From positions 62,001-126,000 of the forward strand of contig NZ_JAJVCN010000002.1 in the NCBI RefSeq assembly GCF_021390435.2: a DNA stretch of 64,000 nt, given 5' to 3'. Shown here in pieces: positions 8,649 to 17,726 of the stretch. The notes beneath the pieces were generated by a model. It saw only the letters and a list, made by a program, of their open reading frames with translations, made no database searches and was not told the DNA's origin. The stretch is from Kibdelosporangium philippinense. GTDB taxonomy: Bacteria > Actinomycetota > Actinomycetes > Mycobacteriales > Pseudonocardiaceae. The number at the start of each line of letters is the position of its first letter. Positions within the stretch are counted from its first letter, which is position 1. A program made the translations under genes and the position numbers.

Positions 8649-9556
8649 CAGAGGCCCTCCCGAACCTTGGCCAGCCACTGCGCGGCGGCCTCATAGTCGG
8701 AGTCGGTGGCGCGTGGTGGCGCCTCTGACGGTGATTCATCGGCTTTCGGATACGACCCCAGGAAGCGGACCTGACGGCTGTTGCGGTGCAGCGCGGCCAG
8801 CGCGTCGCCGACGCGCTTTTCCGCGACGTGCCCGTCGAGGTCCAGGTAGAAGCGGTATTCGCCGAACTGCCCGCGCAGCGGGCGGGACTCGATCCTGGTC
8901 AGGTTGATCCCGCGCAGCGCCAGCTCGGACAGCGTATTGGCCAACGACCCCGGCTCGTCGTGCGCGATGATCACGGCCAGCGACGTGCGGTCACGACCCG
9001 TCGGCTCCGGCAAGTTGCCCGGCCTGCGCAGCAGCAGGAACCGGGTGACCGCGGTGTCGACGTCGGCGATGCCGGTCGCGAGCTCCTGCAGCGGGTAGTG
9101 CATGACGGCAACAGGCGCAGACACGGCAGCGTCGAACTCGCCTTCGTTGACACGCACCGCCGCGGACGCCGTCGACGTGGTCGCGACAGGCACCGCGTTA
9201 GGCAAGTTGTCGGCAACCCAGTAACGAACCTGGGCGAGCGCGTGCGGATGCGAGGCGACGGTCTTGACGTCTTCTGGCTTCACACCGGGACGCGTCAGGA
9301 TCGAGAACCGTACGGACAGGATGGCTTCGCCAACCGCGTACAGCGGCTCGTCTTCGGCCAAGGAGTCCATGGTCGCGGTCACGGCGCCCTCGACCGAGTT
9401 CTCCACCGGCACACACCCGGCGTCGACGTCGCCCGCGCGCACCGCGGCGAGCACCAACGGGACCGTCTCCACAGCTACGAACTCGGCGTCCCCGAACGTA
9501 CGGGCCGCTTGTTCGGTGAAGGTCCCCCGCGGGCCGAAGTAGGCGATACGTGACAC
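8648..9556 (-). CDS. pheA: Prephenate dehydratase
   Basis: Converts prephenate to phenylpyruvate in phenylalanine synthesis. N-terminal PDT domain (IAYFGPRGTFTEQAA; GCVPVENSVEGAV), catalytic VTRFLLL (TRF motif) near residue 165, then a C-terminal ACT regulatory domain with the phenylalanine-binding ESRP (LTRIESRPLRGQFGEYRFYLD). 302 residues, the usual mono-functional actinobacterial form without chorismate mutase. A histidine phosphatase gene is translationally coupled downstream. Confidence 0.97.
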   Translation of the reverse strand: MSRIAYFGPRGTFTEQAARTFGDAEFVAVETVPLVLAAVRAGDVDAGCVPVENSVEGAVTATMDSLAEDEPLYAVGEAILSVRFSILTRPGVKPEDVKTVASHPHALAQVRYWVADNLPNAVPVATTSTASAAVRVNEGEFDAAVSAPVAVMHYPLQELATGIADVDTAVTRFLLLRRPGNLPEPTGRDRTSLAVIIAHDEPGSLANTLSELALRGINLTRIESRPLRGQFGEYRFYLDLDGHVAEKRVGDALAALHRNSRQVRFLGSYPKADESPSEAPPRATDSDYEAAAQWLAKVREGL

Positions 9557-9608
9557 GGCTCAACCATAGGGCACTTGATGGCGGTTCCCGTGCCGTCCCG
9601 GGCCTGAC

Positions 9609-10217
9609 ATGCTGTTGGTCGTGACCGCCGAGTCCGACGCAAGCACCAAGCACCTGTCAGGTCTGCATTCGCCGGAATTGGTGTTGTGCGCGGTTGACGA
9701 GCCTCTCGCGCACACGTGGCAGGAGGCGGCGCGCCAGCGCCACGGCATACGCGTGCACCACGGTTCCGTACTCGACGTGCCCGTGCAGGCTGTCGTGAGC
9801 CCAGCGAACTCGTTCGGCTGGATGCGTGGCGGGATCGACGCGGTCTACGCGGACGCGTTCCCCAATATCGAACAGACAGTGCGCAGCGCTGTGCTGGCGT
9901 ACCACGGTGGCGAACTGCCTGTGGGTGAGGCGTTGATCGTCTCGACGGGCGCGCCCATGCCCGCGTGGCTGATCAGCGCGCCAACCATGCGTGAGCCTGG
10001 TGAGTTACTGCCCGAGGACACGGTCCATCCATACCTCGCCGCGCGAGGCGCGTTCCGGTTATGGCGGGACGGTTTCCTCGACGAAGGTGTGCTTATCCGC
10101 GACGTCATTCGCACCGTCGCGCTGCCGGGGCTGGGGACCGGCACGGGCGGCGTCTCACCGGAGACATGCGCGCGTCAGGTGCTGGCGGCGTGGGATGAAG
10201 TCTTTTCACAGCAGTAG
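9609..10217 (+). CDS. Macro-domain protein
   Basis: 202 residues. The segment VVSPANSFGWMRGGIDAVYADAF resembles the ADP-ribose-binding loop of macro domains (usually N-A-A/S-N...GGGVAGAI), followed by LPVGEALIVSTGAPM (the G-A motif) and VALPGLGTGTGGVSPE (second binding loop). It would bind or hydrolyse ADP-ribose or derivatives. The N-terminal ~50 residues are less typical. Start ATG 9609; a GTG at 9621 is in frame. Its end overlaps the convergent GNAT gene by 12 bases. Confidence 0.82.
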   Translation: MLLVVTAESDASTKHLSGLHSPELVLCAVDEPLAHTWQEAARQRHGIRVHHGSVLDVPVQAVVSPANSFGWMRGGIDAVYADAFPNIEQTVRSAVLAYHGGELPVGEALIVSTGAPMPAWLISAPTMREPGELLPEDTVHPYLAARGAFRLWRDGFLDEGVLIRDVIRTVALPGLGTGTGGVSPETCARQVLAAWDEVFSQQ

Positions 10218-10691
10218 TTCGAATTCGAGTTCGTCCCTGATCGGGATGCCGTGGTTGCCCGTCAACGGGATCTCCGGCTTGATCGCCCGCGCGGCCTCGA
10301 TCGCCCCGGCACGCAACTCGTGCATATGGAATCCACGTCGTTGGTAGAAGCGAATCGCGTCGGTGTTGTCGTTGGTCGTCATCAGGATGATCCGCTCGCA
10401 ACCCAGCTCTTTGACGATCGGTTTCATCGCCTCGAGCATCGCGGTCCCAATCCCGCCCTCGGCCACATAGGCGTTGAGGGTGACCAGCTCAGCGGTCCTG
10501 CCTTCGACGCGGTATGTGAGCAAACCGACGATCTCGCCGTCCTGTGAGGCGACTAACCCCGGCAGCGCCGAAGCGTCGACGACCCGGCCGTGTCCAATCA
10601 CAACCTTTGGCGCACCCCAGCTTTCGGTCAGCAGTTGCACGATCCTTGGCTGGTCAGCGGCTGCCAGTGGCCTGAGCGTGTACTTCGTCAC
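10206..10691 (-). CDS. GNAT-family N-acetyltransferase
   Basis: 161 residues with the acetyl-CoA-binding pattern of GNAT enzymes: IVGLLTYRVEGRTAELVTLNAYV (beta4), GGIGTAMLEAM (the Q/RxxGxG/A-like loop) and IILMTTNDNTDAIRFYQRRGF near the C-terminus. Substrate not predictable. Monocistronic, convergent with the macro-domain gene and divergent from pantothenate kinase. Confidence 0.9.
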   Translation of the reverse strand: MTKYTLRPLAAADQPRIVQLLTESWGAPKVVIGHGRVVDASALPGLVASQDGEIVGLLTYRVEGRTAELVTLNAYVAEGGIGTAMLEAMKPIVKELGCERIILMTTNDNTDAIRFYQRRGFHMHELRAGAIEAARAIKPEIPLTGNHGIPIRDELEFELLL

Positions 10692-10760
10692 AGCGCGAGC
10701 TTGCCAGTGAGCACCTACCGTTAACTACGAGTTTTCCCTGCTTCGGCGAGGAGTGGCGCG

Positions 10761-11684
10761 ATGGCGCGCGTTCGTGACCTGACCCCGTATGTGGAGTTGC
10801 ATCGGGAGCAGTGGCGAGAGCTACGCAAATCAACGCCGCTGCCACTGTCGGCAGGGGACCTGACCCGGCTGCGCGGTCTGAACGATCCGGTGGACCTCAG
10901 CGAGGTCGCCGAGGTCTACCTGCCGTTGTCCCGGCTGATCAACCTGCAGGTCCAGGCCCGCCAGCGGCTGTCCGACGCGACCGCGACCTTCCTCGGCGAA
11001 TCCGAGAAGGTGCCGTTCATCATCGGCGTCGCGGGCAGTGTCGCGGTCGGCAAATCGACCACAGCCCGTGTGCTGCGAGCGCTGCTGGCACGTTGGCCGG
11101 ACCACCCGAAGGTCGAACTCATCACCACAGACGGGTTTCTGTGGCCGCGTGCTGAGCTGCTCCGGCGCGGCATCATGCACCGCAAGGGTTTCCCGGAGAG
11201 CTACGACCGCAGAGCGCTGCTGCGGTTCGTCTCGGAGATCAAATCGGGCGCTCCCGAAGCTCGCGCGCCGGTCTACTCACACCTGCTCTACGACATCGTG
11301 CCTGGTGAGGAGCAGGTAGTCCGGCGGCCCGACATCCTCATCGTCGAAGGCCTGAACGTGCTGCAGCCGGGGCCACGGCTGACCGTGGCGGACCTGTTCG
11401 ACTTCTCGATCTTCGTCGACGCGCACACCGAGGACGTGGCGCGCTGGTACGTCGAGCGGTTCCTGACCCTGCGGCACACCGCGTTCGCCAACCCGGAGTC
11501 GCACTTCCACCACTACGCCTCGCTGAGCGACGACGAGGCGCGGCGCGAGGCGATGCAGCTGTGGAACGGGATCAACGAGCCGAACCTGACCCAGAACATC
11601 CTGCCGACGCGCCCGCGCGCGACCTTGGTGCTGCGAAAAGGACCGGATCACAACGTATGCCGGGTTCGGCTCCGTAAGCTCTAG
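10761..11684 (+). CDS. coaA: Pantothenate kinase, type I
   Basis: First step of coenzyme A synthesis. The P-loop GVAGSVAVGKSTTAR is near residue 94; conserved TTDGFLWP, KGFPESYD and IVEGLNVLQ follow, as in the bacterial PanK-I (CoaA) family. 307 residues, normal length. GAGGAGTGGCGCG precedes the ATG. The DevR-like regulator gene starts two bases after its stop, so the two may be co-transcribed. Confidence 0.97.
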   Translation: MARVRDLTPYVELHREQWRELRKSTPLPLSAGDLTRLRGLNDPVDLSEVAEVYLPLSRLINLQVQARQRLSDATATFLGESEKVPFIIGVAGSVAVGKSTTARVLRALLARWPDHPKVELITTDGFLWPRAELLRRGIMHRKGFPESYDRRALLRFVSEIKSGAPEARAPVYSHLLYDIVPGEEQVVRRPDILIVEGLNVLQPGPRLTVADLFDFSIFVDAHTEDVARWYVERFLTLRHTAFANPESHFHHYASLSDDEARREAMQLWNGINEPNLTQNILPTRPRATLVLRKGPDHNVCRVRLRKL

Positions 11685-11686
11685 GT

Positions 11687-12322
11687 ATGACCGTCCGGTT
11701 GCTGCTCGTCGACGACCACGAAGTCGTCCGGCGAGGGCTGCGCGACCTGCTCAACGGTGAAAAGGACATCGAGGTCGTCGCCGAAGCGGGCACGGTCGGC
11801 GAAGCGCTCGTACGCGCCACCGCCAGCAAGCCTGACGTGGCGATCGTGGACGTGCGTCTGCCTGACGGCAACGGCGTCGAGTTGTGCCGGACGCTTCGCT
11901 CGTTGCCTGAGGGCCCGCGTTGTCTCGTGCTCACGGCGTTCGACGACGAAGAGGCCCTGGTTGGCGCGATCATGGCTGGCGCCTCGGGTTACTTGCTCAA
12001 GCAGGTCCGTGGGCATGACTTGGTGAACGCGGTGCATGAGGTCGCTGCGGGACGGTCGTTGCTCGATCCCGTCACGACCGCGCGTGTGCTCGACCGTATG
12101 CGCCGGGCCGCGGATTCGGACGAGCTGAACACGTTGACCGACCGTGAACGCAAGGTCCTTGAGCTGATCGGCGAAGGCCTGACCAACCGGCAGATCGCCG
12201 AGCGGCTGTTCCTGGCCGAGAAGACGGTCAAGAACTACGTGACCTCGGTACTGGCCAAGCTCGGCATGGAACGCCGCACGCAGGCAGCGGCCTGGGTCGC
12301 CCGCCGGTCAACGGGCCACTAG
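11687..12322 (+). CDS. DosR/DevR-like response regulator
   Basis: 211 residues with receiver domain (LLLVDDHEVVRRGL, Asp in VAIVDVRLPDGNGVEL, Lys in GYLLKQVRG) and LuxR-type DNA-binding domain (LTDRERKVLELIGEGLTNRQ; FLAEKTVKNYV; AKLGMERRTQAA). The receiver start, RLPDGNGVELCR, AAGRSLLD and the whole C-terminal helix-turn-helix read very like Mycobacterium tuberculosis DevR/DosR. That regulator controls the hypoxia/NO/CO dormancy regulon. The likely partner kinase is convergent, and the cyd respiratory genes with a DevR-like box are nearby. Its last 15 bases overlap the kinase gene. Confidence 0.9.
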   Translation: MTVRLLLVDDHEVVRRGLRDLLNGEKDIEVVAEAGTVGEALVRATASKPDVAIVDVRLPDGNGVELCRTLRSLPEGPRCLVLTAFDDEEALVGAIMAGASGYLLKQVRGHDLVNAVHEVAAGRSLLDPVTTARVLDRMRRAADSDELNTLTDRERKVLELIGEGLTNRQIAERLFLAEKTVKNYVTSVLAKLGMERRTQAAAWVARRSTGH

Positions 12323-13441
12323 CGGCACCTTCCATGTCACGGTCGTGCCCGTTCGTGCGCTCGACCTCAGGTCACATTCGCCGCCAGCTTGCTCGGCACG
12401 TTCCCGCAGGTGGTTGAGGCCGCGCTGGGTCACGCCCGGCGGGATGCCGCAGCCGTTGTCGATCACGTGCAGCTCCAGGTCGTACGGAGTGACCTTGAGC
12501 TGGACCCGGACACTGCTCGCACCGGAGTGCCGTACGACATTGGAGAGCGCTTCCCGCAACGCGGCTCTGGTGTGGTCAGCCACCTCGCCCGGGACGGATT
12601 TGAGCTCGCCGATGATGTCCAGCCTTGGCGTGAACCCGAGCAGCTCACCGGCGGTCGCGACCTCGGAGCGGACCGACTCGGCGAGGTCCATCGGCTCGGT
12701 CGGGTCGGGGTTGAGCAGGGCTCGGACCGTGCCGCGGATCTCCGCGATGGTCGCGTCCAGCTGGTCGACGGCATCGGCTAGCCGCGCCGCATCCGCCTTG
12801 GCCAACCGCTTGGTCGGCCTGCGCACGAGCAGGTCCAGCTGCATCCCAGCGCCGTAAAGCCGCTGCACGATCACGTCGTGCAGGTTGCGCGCGATCTTCT
12901 CGCGCTCCTCGAGAACCGCCACTCGCTGCCGAGCGTTCGATCCCTCAGCGAGCACAAGTACTAGGCCCGCTTGGGCCGCGAACGCCGTCAGGACTTCGAC
13001 CGTCGGGGGCGTAAACGGTTGCGCGCCCTTCTTGCGGTAGACCGTCAGCGCGCCGAGCCTGCGTTCCCTCGTGCCGAAGGGCGCGGCCGCGAACGGCCCG
13101 AACCCCCACAGCTCCTTGGGTACGAAGGGTGAAGTCCGCGGGTCCGTGGTCACGTCGTCGACCACCATCGGGATGCCGCTGCGCGCGACCCTCGCCGCCG
13201 ATGACCGCGTGGACAGCACCAGGCCAACCGGGTCTTCGACGATGGAGTTGCCGTGCGCGGCCTCGACCGTGAGCCGCCCGTCCTCCCCGCGCGCCATCAC
13301 CAGCCCAAGGTCCGCCTCGGCCAGCTCGGCCGCGACCTCGACGACCATGGCAAGCACCGCCTCGGGCTCCTCGCCGGACAGAACAGCCGTGGCGATCTCG
13401 GTGGACGCGGTCAGGGCCCGCGCGGCCAATGTCGGATCCAT
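12308..13441 (-). CDS. GAF-domain sensor histidine kinase (DosS/DevS-like)
   Basis: 377 residues: one GAF domain (about 15-170), then dimerisation domain with phospho-acceptor His in EEREKIARNLHDVIVQRLYGAG, and a C-terminal HATPase domain (ALREALSNVVRHSG N-box; VIDNGCGIPPG G1 box). HisKA_3 type partners NarL-family regulators, fitting the adjacent DevR-like gene. Mycobacterial DosS/DosT carry two GAF domains with haem in the first; only one is present here, resembling the second. ATG 13441 is preferred over an upstream TTG. It follows cydDC by 14 bases, so it is probably the last gene of the cyd operon. Confidence 0.93.
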   Translation of the reverse strand: MDPTLAARALTASTEIATAVLSGEEPEAVLAMVVEVAAELAEADLGLVMARGEDGRLTVEAAHGNSIVEDPVGLVLSTRSSAARVARSGIPMVVDDVTTDPRTSPFVPKELWGFGPFAAAPFGTRERRLGALTVYRKKGAQPFTPPTVEVLTAFAAQAGLVLVLAEGSNARQRVAVLEEREKIARNLHDVIVQRLYGAGMQLDLLVRRPTKRLAKADAARLADAVDQLDATIAEIRGTVRALLNPDPTEPMDLAESVRSEVATAGELLGFTPRLDIIGELKSVPGEVADHTRAALREALSNVVRHSGASSVRVQLKVTPYDLELHVIDNGCGIPPGVTQRGLNHLRERAEQAGGECDLRSSARTGTTVTWKVPLVAR

Positions 13442-13455
13442 AATCGTCAACAAGG

Positions 13456-16400
13456 CTATGCCACCCGGCCTGCGTCGACCCGGATCACCATGTCCGCTTC
13501 GGCCGCCTCTTCGGGCCGATGGGTGACGTGCACGAACGTGCGGCCTTTCAGCTTTTCGGCCAGGCCACTGAGCACGGTTTTCGCCGTGGGCACGTCAAGG
13601 TGGGCCGTCGGCTCGTCGAGGATGACCAAGTCCGCTTGCGGCGCGGCGAGCAGGGCTCGGGCGAGGGCCAGGCGGTCCGCTTCGCCGCCCGAGACCATGC
13701 CCACCAGGCTGTCCAGGCGGCCTGCCCAGTGTCCGAGGCCCGCGTCTTTCATGGCTTGTTCGAGCAGTTCGTCGCTGGCTTCGGGGGCCGCTACGCGGAG
13801 GTTCTCGCGGATGGTTGTGGAGACGAGCTGTGGCTCTTGGGGGCACCAGGCCACGTTGCTCGGCACCTGGGCCGTGCCTTTTTCGGCTTGGAGGAAGCCG
13901 AGCATGACGGCGAGCAGGGTCGACTTGCCCGCGCCCGAGGGGCCGACGACAGCCACGTGACTGCCCGCCGGGATCGTGAGCGTGACGTCTTTGAGGCTGG
14001 GTTCGGCAGCCCCAGGCCACCGGACATCGACACCATCGAGGGAAACAGCCGCGGCGTCCCGGTCGAGGGAAACAGCCCCGGGTTCCCGCGCGAAAGGACC
14101 ATTGCCTCGAACAAGTTGTCCACAGGCCGCCGAAACCCCTTCCCCCGGCCCCCCACCCGGATAGACTGGCCTCGGGGTCGTCCCCCCGGGAGTGGTGGGG
14201 GATACCTGTTTGTCGGTGGGGGATGTCTGGATGCGGGTGTAGGCGGCTCTGAGGGCGTCTCTGTTCTGGAGTGCCGGTGGGAGCAGGGCTAGTACTTCGG
14301 CCAATGCCAGTGGGAGCAAGGCCAGTACCGGGTTTCCTGTGGTGGCGCCGAACGCTGCTGCCAAGCCGGTTCCCAGTGTGATCAATGCGAGCGCCGCGCC
14401 TGCGCCGAACGCTTGCCGCCGGGCTCGCCGGACCAACTCTGCGTCGATTCGGGCCAGGTCGGCGCGCTTTTGGTGCTGTGCACCGAAAACGATGAGTTCT
14501 GGCGCTGCCTCCAGCAAGCCCAGGACGCCGGACGCGACACTGCGGCGGCCTTCGGCGAGCGCGGTCGTGGCGCGGCGTTCCAAGAAAAGCGCGAGCAACG
14601 GCGCGACGACACCGCCGAGAACCACCGCGCCTGCAAGGACAAGGCCTGCGACGGGAGACAGAAAGGCTTGAACCCCAACGGCCACAGTGCACACGACCGC
14701 GGCGATGATCGGCGGCACCAACACCCGCGGCGTCAGGTCGCGGACGGTGTCCACGTCGTCCACGAGTCGTTGCAAACCTTCGCCGCGCGCCAAACCGGCG
14801 GTGCGTGCGGGGCCGAGCGAGACCAACCGTTGCCATAGCGACACGCGCATCTCCGCCGCGCGACGGAAGGCGGCATCGTGAGTCACGAGGCGTTCGAGGT
14901 AACGCAACCCAGCACGCGCCAATCCGAAAGTCCGTACGCCCACGATCGCAACGGTCAGTGTGAGGATTGGCGGTTGTTCAGCGGCGCGTGCGATCAGCCA
15001 GGCTGACACCGCAGTCAAGGCAACCCCGCTGGCCAAAGCCAGAGCGCCGATCAACGCGCCAAGCAGTTCTCGCCGGGTGATCCGTACGCGCCCGACTCGG
15101 CTGGTTGTCCCTGACTCCGAAACCTGGACGCCCGCGACCGGCACAGCCTCGTCAGTCAGCTTGACCTCGCGGTGGGTCGCCAGCAGCACAGCGACACCAT
15201 CATTAGCGGCGTCGTACACGGCACGCATCACCTGGCTGGCGGTCGCGGCATCGAGGTGCGCGGTTGGCTCGTCCAAGAGCAGCACCCGGGCGCCTCGCTT
15301 GACGCGCAACAAAGCCCGGGCGACGGCGACGCGTTGACGCTCCCCTGTGGACAGTTCGATGATCTTGCGGTCCAGCAGGTGCGAAGCAGCCACGGCAGCG
15401 GCGACGGCGCGCATTTCGTTCACAGTGGGCGGGACATTGCGATCGCTCACCGCGAGCCGAAGTTCCTCAAGCACCGTGACACCCGCGAAAGCTGGACGCT
15501 GCGGAACCCAGGCAACAATTCTGCGCCACGACGACAGGTCAGCAGCGCCGACCTCGATAGAACCGGAATACGCCGGAACAAAACCGAGCAGTGCGGCGAT
15601 GGTCGTAGACTTTCCGCCGCCACTGGGCTGCGAAAGCCGGACGATCTCGCCCGGGCGCAACGTGAACGACAGTCCGTCCGGCGCGAACCCGTCCCGCCGA
15701 ACCACCCGCAAATCCGACACGGACGCCAGCGGCCCAGAAGAGAACTGCAATGAAGAGGGCTCGGCACCGGAAAGCGCCTGTACCCGGCGAATAGCTTCGA
15801 TGCCGTCCTCGCTGGCGTGGTGCGCGGCACCGGCCGCACGCAGCGGGAAGTAGCACTCCGGCGCCAGGATCAGCACGAACAGCCCGACGAGCAACGTCAT
15901 GTCGCCGGAAACCAGCCGGACTCCGATGATCACCGCGACCACCGCGACCGACAAAGTCGCGATCAGCTCAAGGGCCAACGAAGAAGCGAACGCGGTCCGC
16001 AAAGTCGCCAGGGTGGCCTGGCGATGCTGTTCGGAAACCCGTCGCACAGCTTCAGCCTGAGTCGAGGCCCGGCGGAATGCCGTCAGCACAGGCAAAGCCC
16101 GGATCATTTCAAGCAAATGCGCCGACAACCGAGCCGTGGCGTCCGCCGATTCGGCCACCTTCACGGCTGTGTGCTTGCCAATCAGAATCGCGAACACCGG
16201 CACCAACGGAACCGTCACCGCGATCACGACAGCCGCTGGCCAGTCGATGAACAGAATCGCCGCGCCGACCGAAACCGGCACAACGGCCGCAGTCACCAAG
16301 GCAGGCAAGTACACCGTGAAATAAGCGTCGAGCGCGTCCAAACCCTTGGTCACCAGGACGGTCAAAGACGCCGCGCCCTGGCCGGAAATCCACTCCGGAC

Positions 16401-16713
16401 CGCGCGCCAAAGACCCATCCAGGACCTGCGCCCGCAATTCCTCCTTCGCCCCAGCGGCCGCACGGGCGGCGACGACCTGCGTCGCCCAGTTCAACAAAGC
16501 CCGCGCGACAACAGAGCCAAGAAGCACCGCGAGCAAACCATGCCCAGTCACTACAGAAGCAAGCGACCAGGCCTGAGCGATCAAAGCCAATGCCGACAGG
16601 AAAGCGAGGACAAAACACAGGGCCAAAGCTCGGCGCGCTGATGCTGGCAACGCGCCGAGCGGGCCCCTCCCCAACCGGTCCTGGGCGGGATTACGCCGGC
16701 TGGGAGAGCTCAT
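13456..16713 (-). CDS. cydDC: Fused CydDC-type ABC transporter (cytochrome bd assembly)
   Basis: 1085 residues joining two half-transporters that export thiols/haem-related redox compounds needed for cytochrome bd. First half: transmembrane domain, Walker A PSGGGKSTT, signature LSTGERQRVAVARAL, Walker B VLLLDEPTAHLD. Second half: transmembrane domain, Walker A GPSGAGKSTLLAV, signature VSGGEADRLALARAL, Walker B LVILDEPTAHLD. The fusion is usual in actinobacteria. Between the second membrane domain and its nucleotide-binding domain lies a Gly/Pro-rich, repeat-containing linker (see repeat at 14036). The ATG overlaps the cydB stop by 4 bases. Confidence 0.96.
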   Translation of the reverse strand: MSSPSRRNPAQDRLGRGPLGALPASARRALALCFVLAFLSALALIAQAWSLASVVTGHGLLAVLLGSVVARALLNWATQVVAARAAAGAKEELRAQVLDGSLARGPEWISGQGAASLTVLVTKGLDALDAYFTVYLPALVTAAVVPVSVGAAILFIDWPAAVVIAVTVPLVPVFAILIGKHTAVKVAESADATARLSAHLLEMIRALPVLTAFRRASTQAEAVRRVSEQHRQATLATLRTAFASSLALELIATLSVAVVAVIIGVRLVSGDMTLLVGLFVLILAPECYFPLRAAGAAHHASEDGIEAIRRVQALSGAEPSSLQFSSGPLASVSDLRVVRRDGFAPDGLSFTLRPGEIVRLSQPSGGGKSTTIAALLGFVPAYSGSIEVGAADLSSWRRIVAWVPQRPAFAGVTVLEELRLAVSDRNVPPTVNEMRAVAAAVAASHLLDRKIIELSTGERQRVAVARALLRVKRGARVLLLDEPTAHLDAATASQVMRAVYDAANDGVAVLLATHREVKLTDEAVPVAGVQVSESGTTSRVGRVRITRRELLGALIGALALASGVALTAVSAWLIARAAEQPPILTLTVAIVGVRTFGLARAGLRYLERLVTHDAAFRRAAEMRVSLWQRLVSLGPARTAGLARGEGLQRLVDDVDTVRDLTPRVLVPPIIAAVVCTVAVGVQAFLSPVAGLVLAGAVVLGGVVAPLLALFLERRATTALAEGRRSVASGVLGLLEAAPELIVFGAQHQKRADLARIDAELVRRARRQAFGAGAALALITLGTGLAAAFGATTGNPVLALLPLALAEVLALLPPALQNRDALRAAYTRIQTSPTDKQVSPTTPGGTTPRPVYPGGGPGEGVSAACGQLVRGNGPFAREPGAVSLDRDAAAVSLDGVDVRWPGAAEPSLKDVTLTIPAGSHVAVVGPSGAGKSTLLAVMLGFLQAEKGTAQVPSNVAWCPQEPQLVSTTIRENLRVAAPEASDELLEQAMKDAGLGHWAGRLDSLVGMVSGGEADRLALARALLAAPQADLVILDEPTAHLDVPTAKTVLSGLAEKLKGRTFVHVTHRPEEAAEADMVIRVDAGRVA
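14036..14081. repeat. Imperfect 19-bp direct repeat in the cydDC linker
   Basis: TCGAGGGAAACAGCCGCGG at 14036-14054 recurs as TCGAGGGAAACAGCCCCGG at 14063-14081 (one mismatch, 27-base period, so frame is kept). In the protein it encodes the doubled AVSLD (AVSLDRDAAAVSLDG) just before the second nucleotide-binding domain. The next bases, around 14087-14106, have a CGCGCGAAAGGACC stretch that looks like a non-coding element rather than conserved cydC sequence. Confidence 0.75.
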
Positions 16714-17717
16714 GGCACACGCACCGGCGGGATGTGCCCGGTACCTATGCGCTTACGGAACACCCAATACGTCCAGCCCTGGTAAACCAGTACCGCTGGC
16801 GCGCCGAATCCGGCGATCCAGGTCATCACCTGCAGGGTGTACGGGCTTGATGCCGTTTCCTCGATCGTCAACGAGAATGCTGGGTCCACAGTGGACGGGA
16901 TGACGTTCGGATACAACGCTCCGAACAACGCGACCACAGCACCAACGATCACCAAAGCCATCAGTGAGAACGCGCGCCCTTCCCGCCCGGCGGACAGGAA
17001 CACCAGCGCAAGAATCGCAGCCATTACCACGATTCCAACCACCAGCCAGGTCCACGAGGAACCGGTGCGCATTTGCACAAGCAGGAGCAGGCCGAGCAGC
17101 GGCAACAGGGCCACTGGGCCGATACGCAGGGCGAGGCGGCGCGCTCGCGATCGTATATCCCCATCGGTTTTCAACGCTACGAACACAGCACCATGCACGA
17201 GCGAGAAACCTACGATCGCGAGCGCGCCGAGCAGGGTTTCCCATTGGAAGGCCGCGAACGCGGACCCCACCCGGTTTCCGGCCGCGTCAATGGGCAACCC
17301 AAGCACGTTCCACGACAGCAACAGGCCGACACCGAGCGCGGGCAGCCAGGACCCGACGACGATCACCCGGTCGAAGTTTCGTCGCCAACGCACCGAATCC
17401 ACTTTGCCGCGGTACTCGAAGGCCACACCCCGTCCGATCAAACCAACGAGTACCGCGAGCAAAGGCAGGTACGCCGAACTCAGCAAAGTCGCGTACCAGC
17501 CCGGGAATGCCGCGAAGGTCGACGCCACCGCGACAATCAGCCATACCTCGTTTCCGTCCCACACCGGGCCGATGGTGTTCACCATCACGCGCCGTTCGGT
17601 TTCGTCACGCGACAACACCGGCAGCAGCATTCCGACACCGAAGTCGAAGCCTTCGAGGAACAGATAGCCGAGCCAGAAGAAGGCGATGATCAGAAACCAG
17701 ACGAGAGCCAGGTCCAT
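16710..17717 (-). CDS. cydB: Cytochrome bd ubiquinol/menaquinol oxidase subunit II
   Basis: 335 residues with about eight to nine hydrophobic helices. It begins MDLALVWFLIIAFFWLGYLFLEGFDFGVGML, typical of CydB (sequence continues), and contains GPVWDGNEVWLIVA, a CydB signature. Works with CydA as a high-affinity oxidase under low oxygen. Nine bases separate it from cydA upstream; it overlaps cydDC downstream by ATGA, so the operon is cydA-cydB-cydDC. Confidence 0.97.
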   Translation of the reverse strand: MDLALVWFLIIAFFWLGYLFLEGFDFGVGMLLPVLSRDETERRVMVNTIGPVWDGNEVWLIVAVASTFAAFPGWYATLLSSAYLPLLAVLVGLIGRGVAFEYRGKVDSVRWRRNFDRVIVVGSWLPALGVGLLLSWNVLGLPIDAAGNRVGSAFAAFQWETLLGALAIVGFSLVHGAVFVALKTDGDIRSRARRLALRIGPVALLPLLGLLLLVQMRTGSSWTWLVVGIVVMAAILALVFLSAGREGRAFSLMALVIVGAVVALFGALYPNVIPSTVDPAFSLTIEETASSPYTLQVMTWIAGFGAPAVLVYQGWTYWVFRKRIGTGHIPPVRVP

Positions 17718-17726
17718 TGCAGACTC

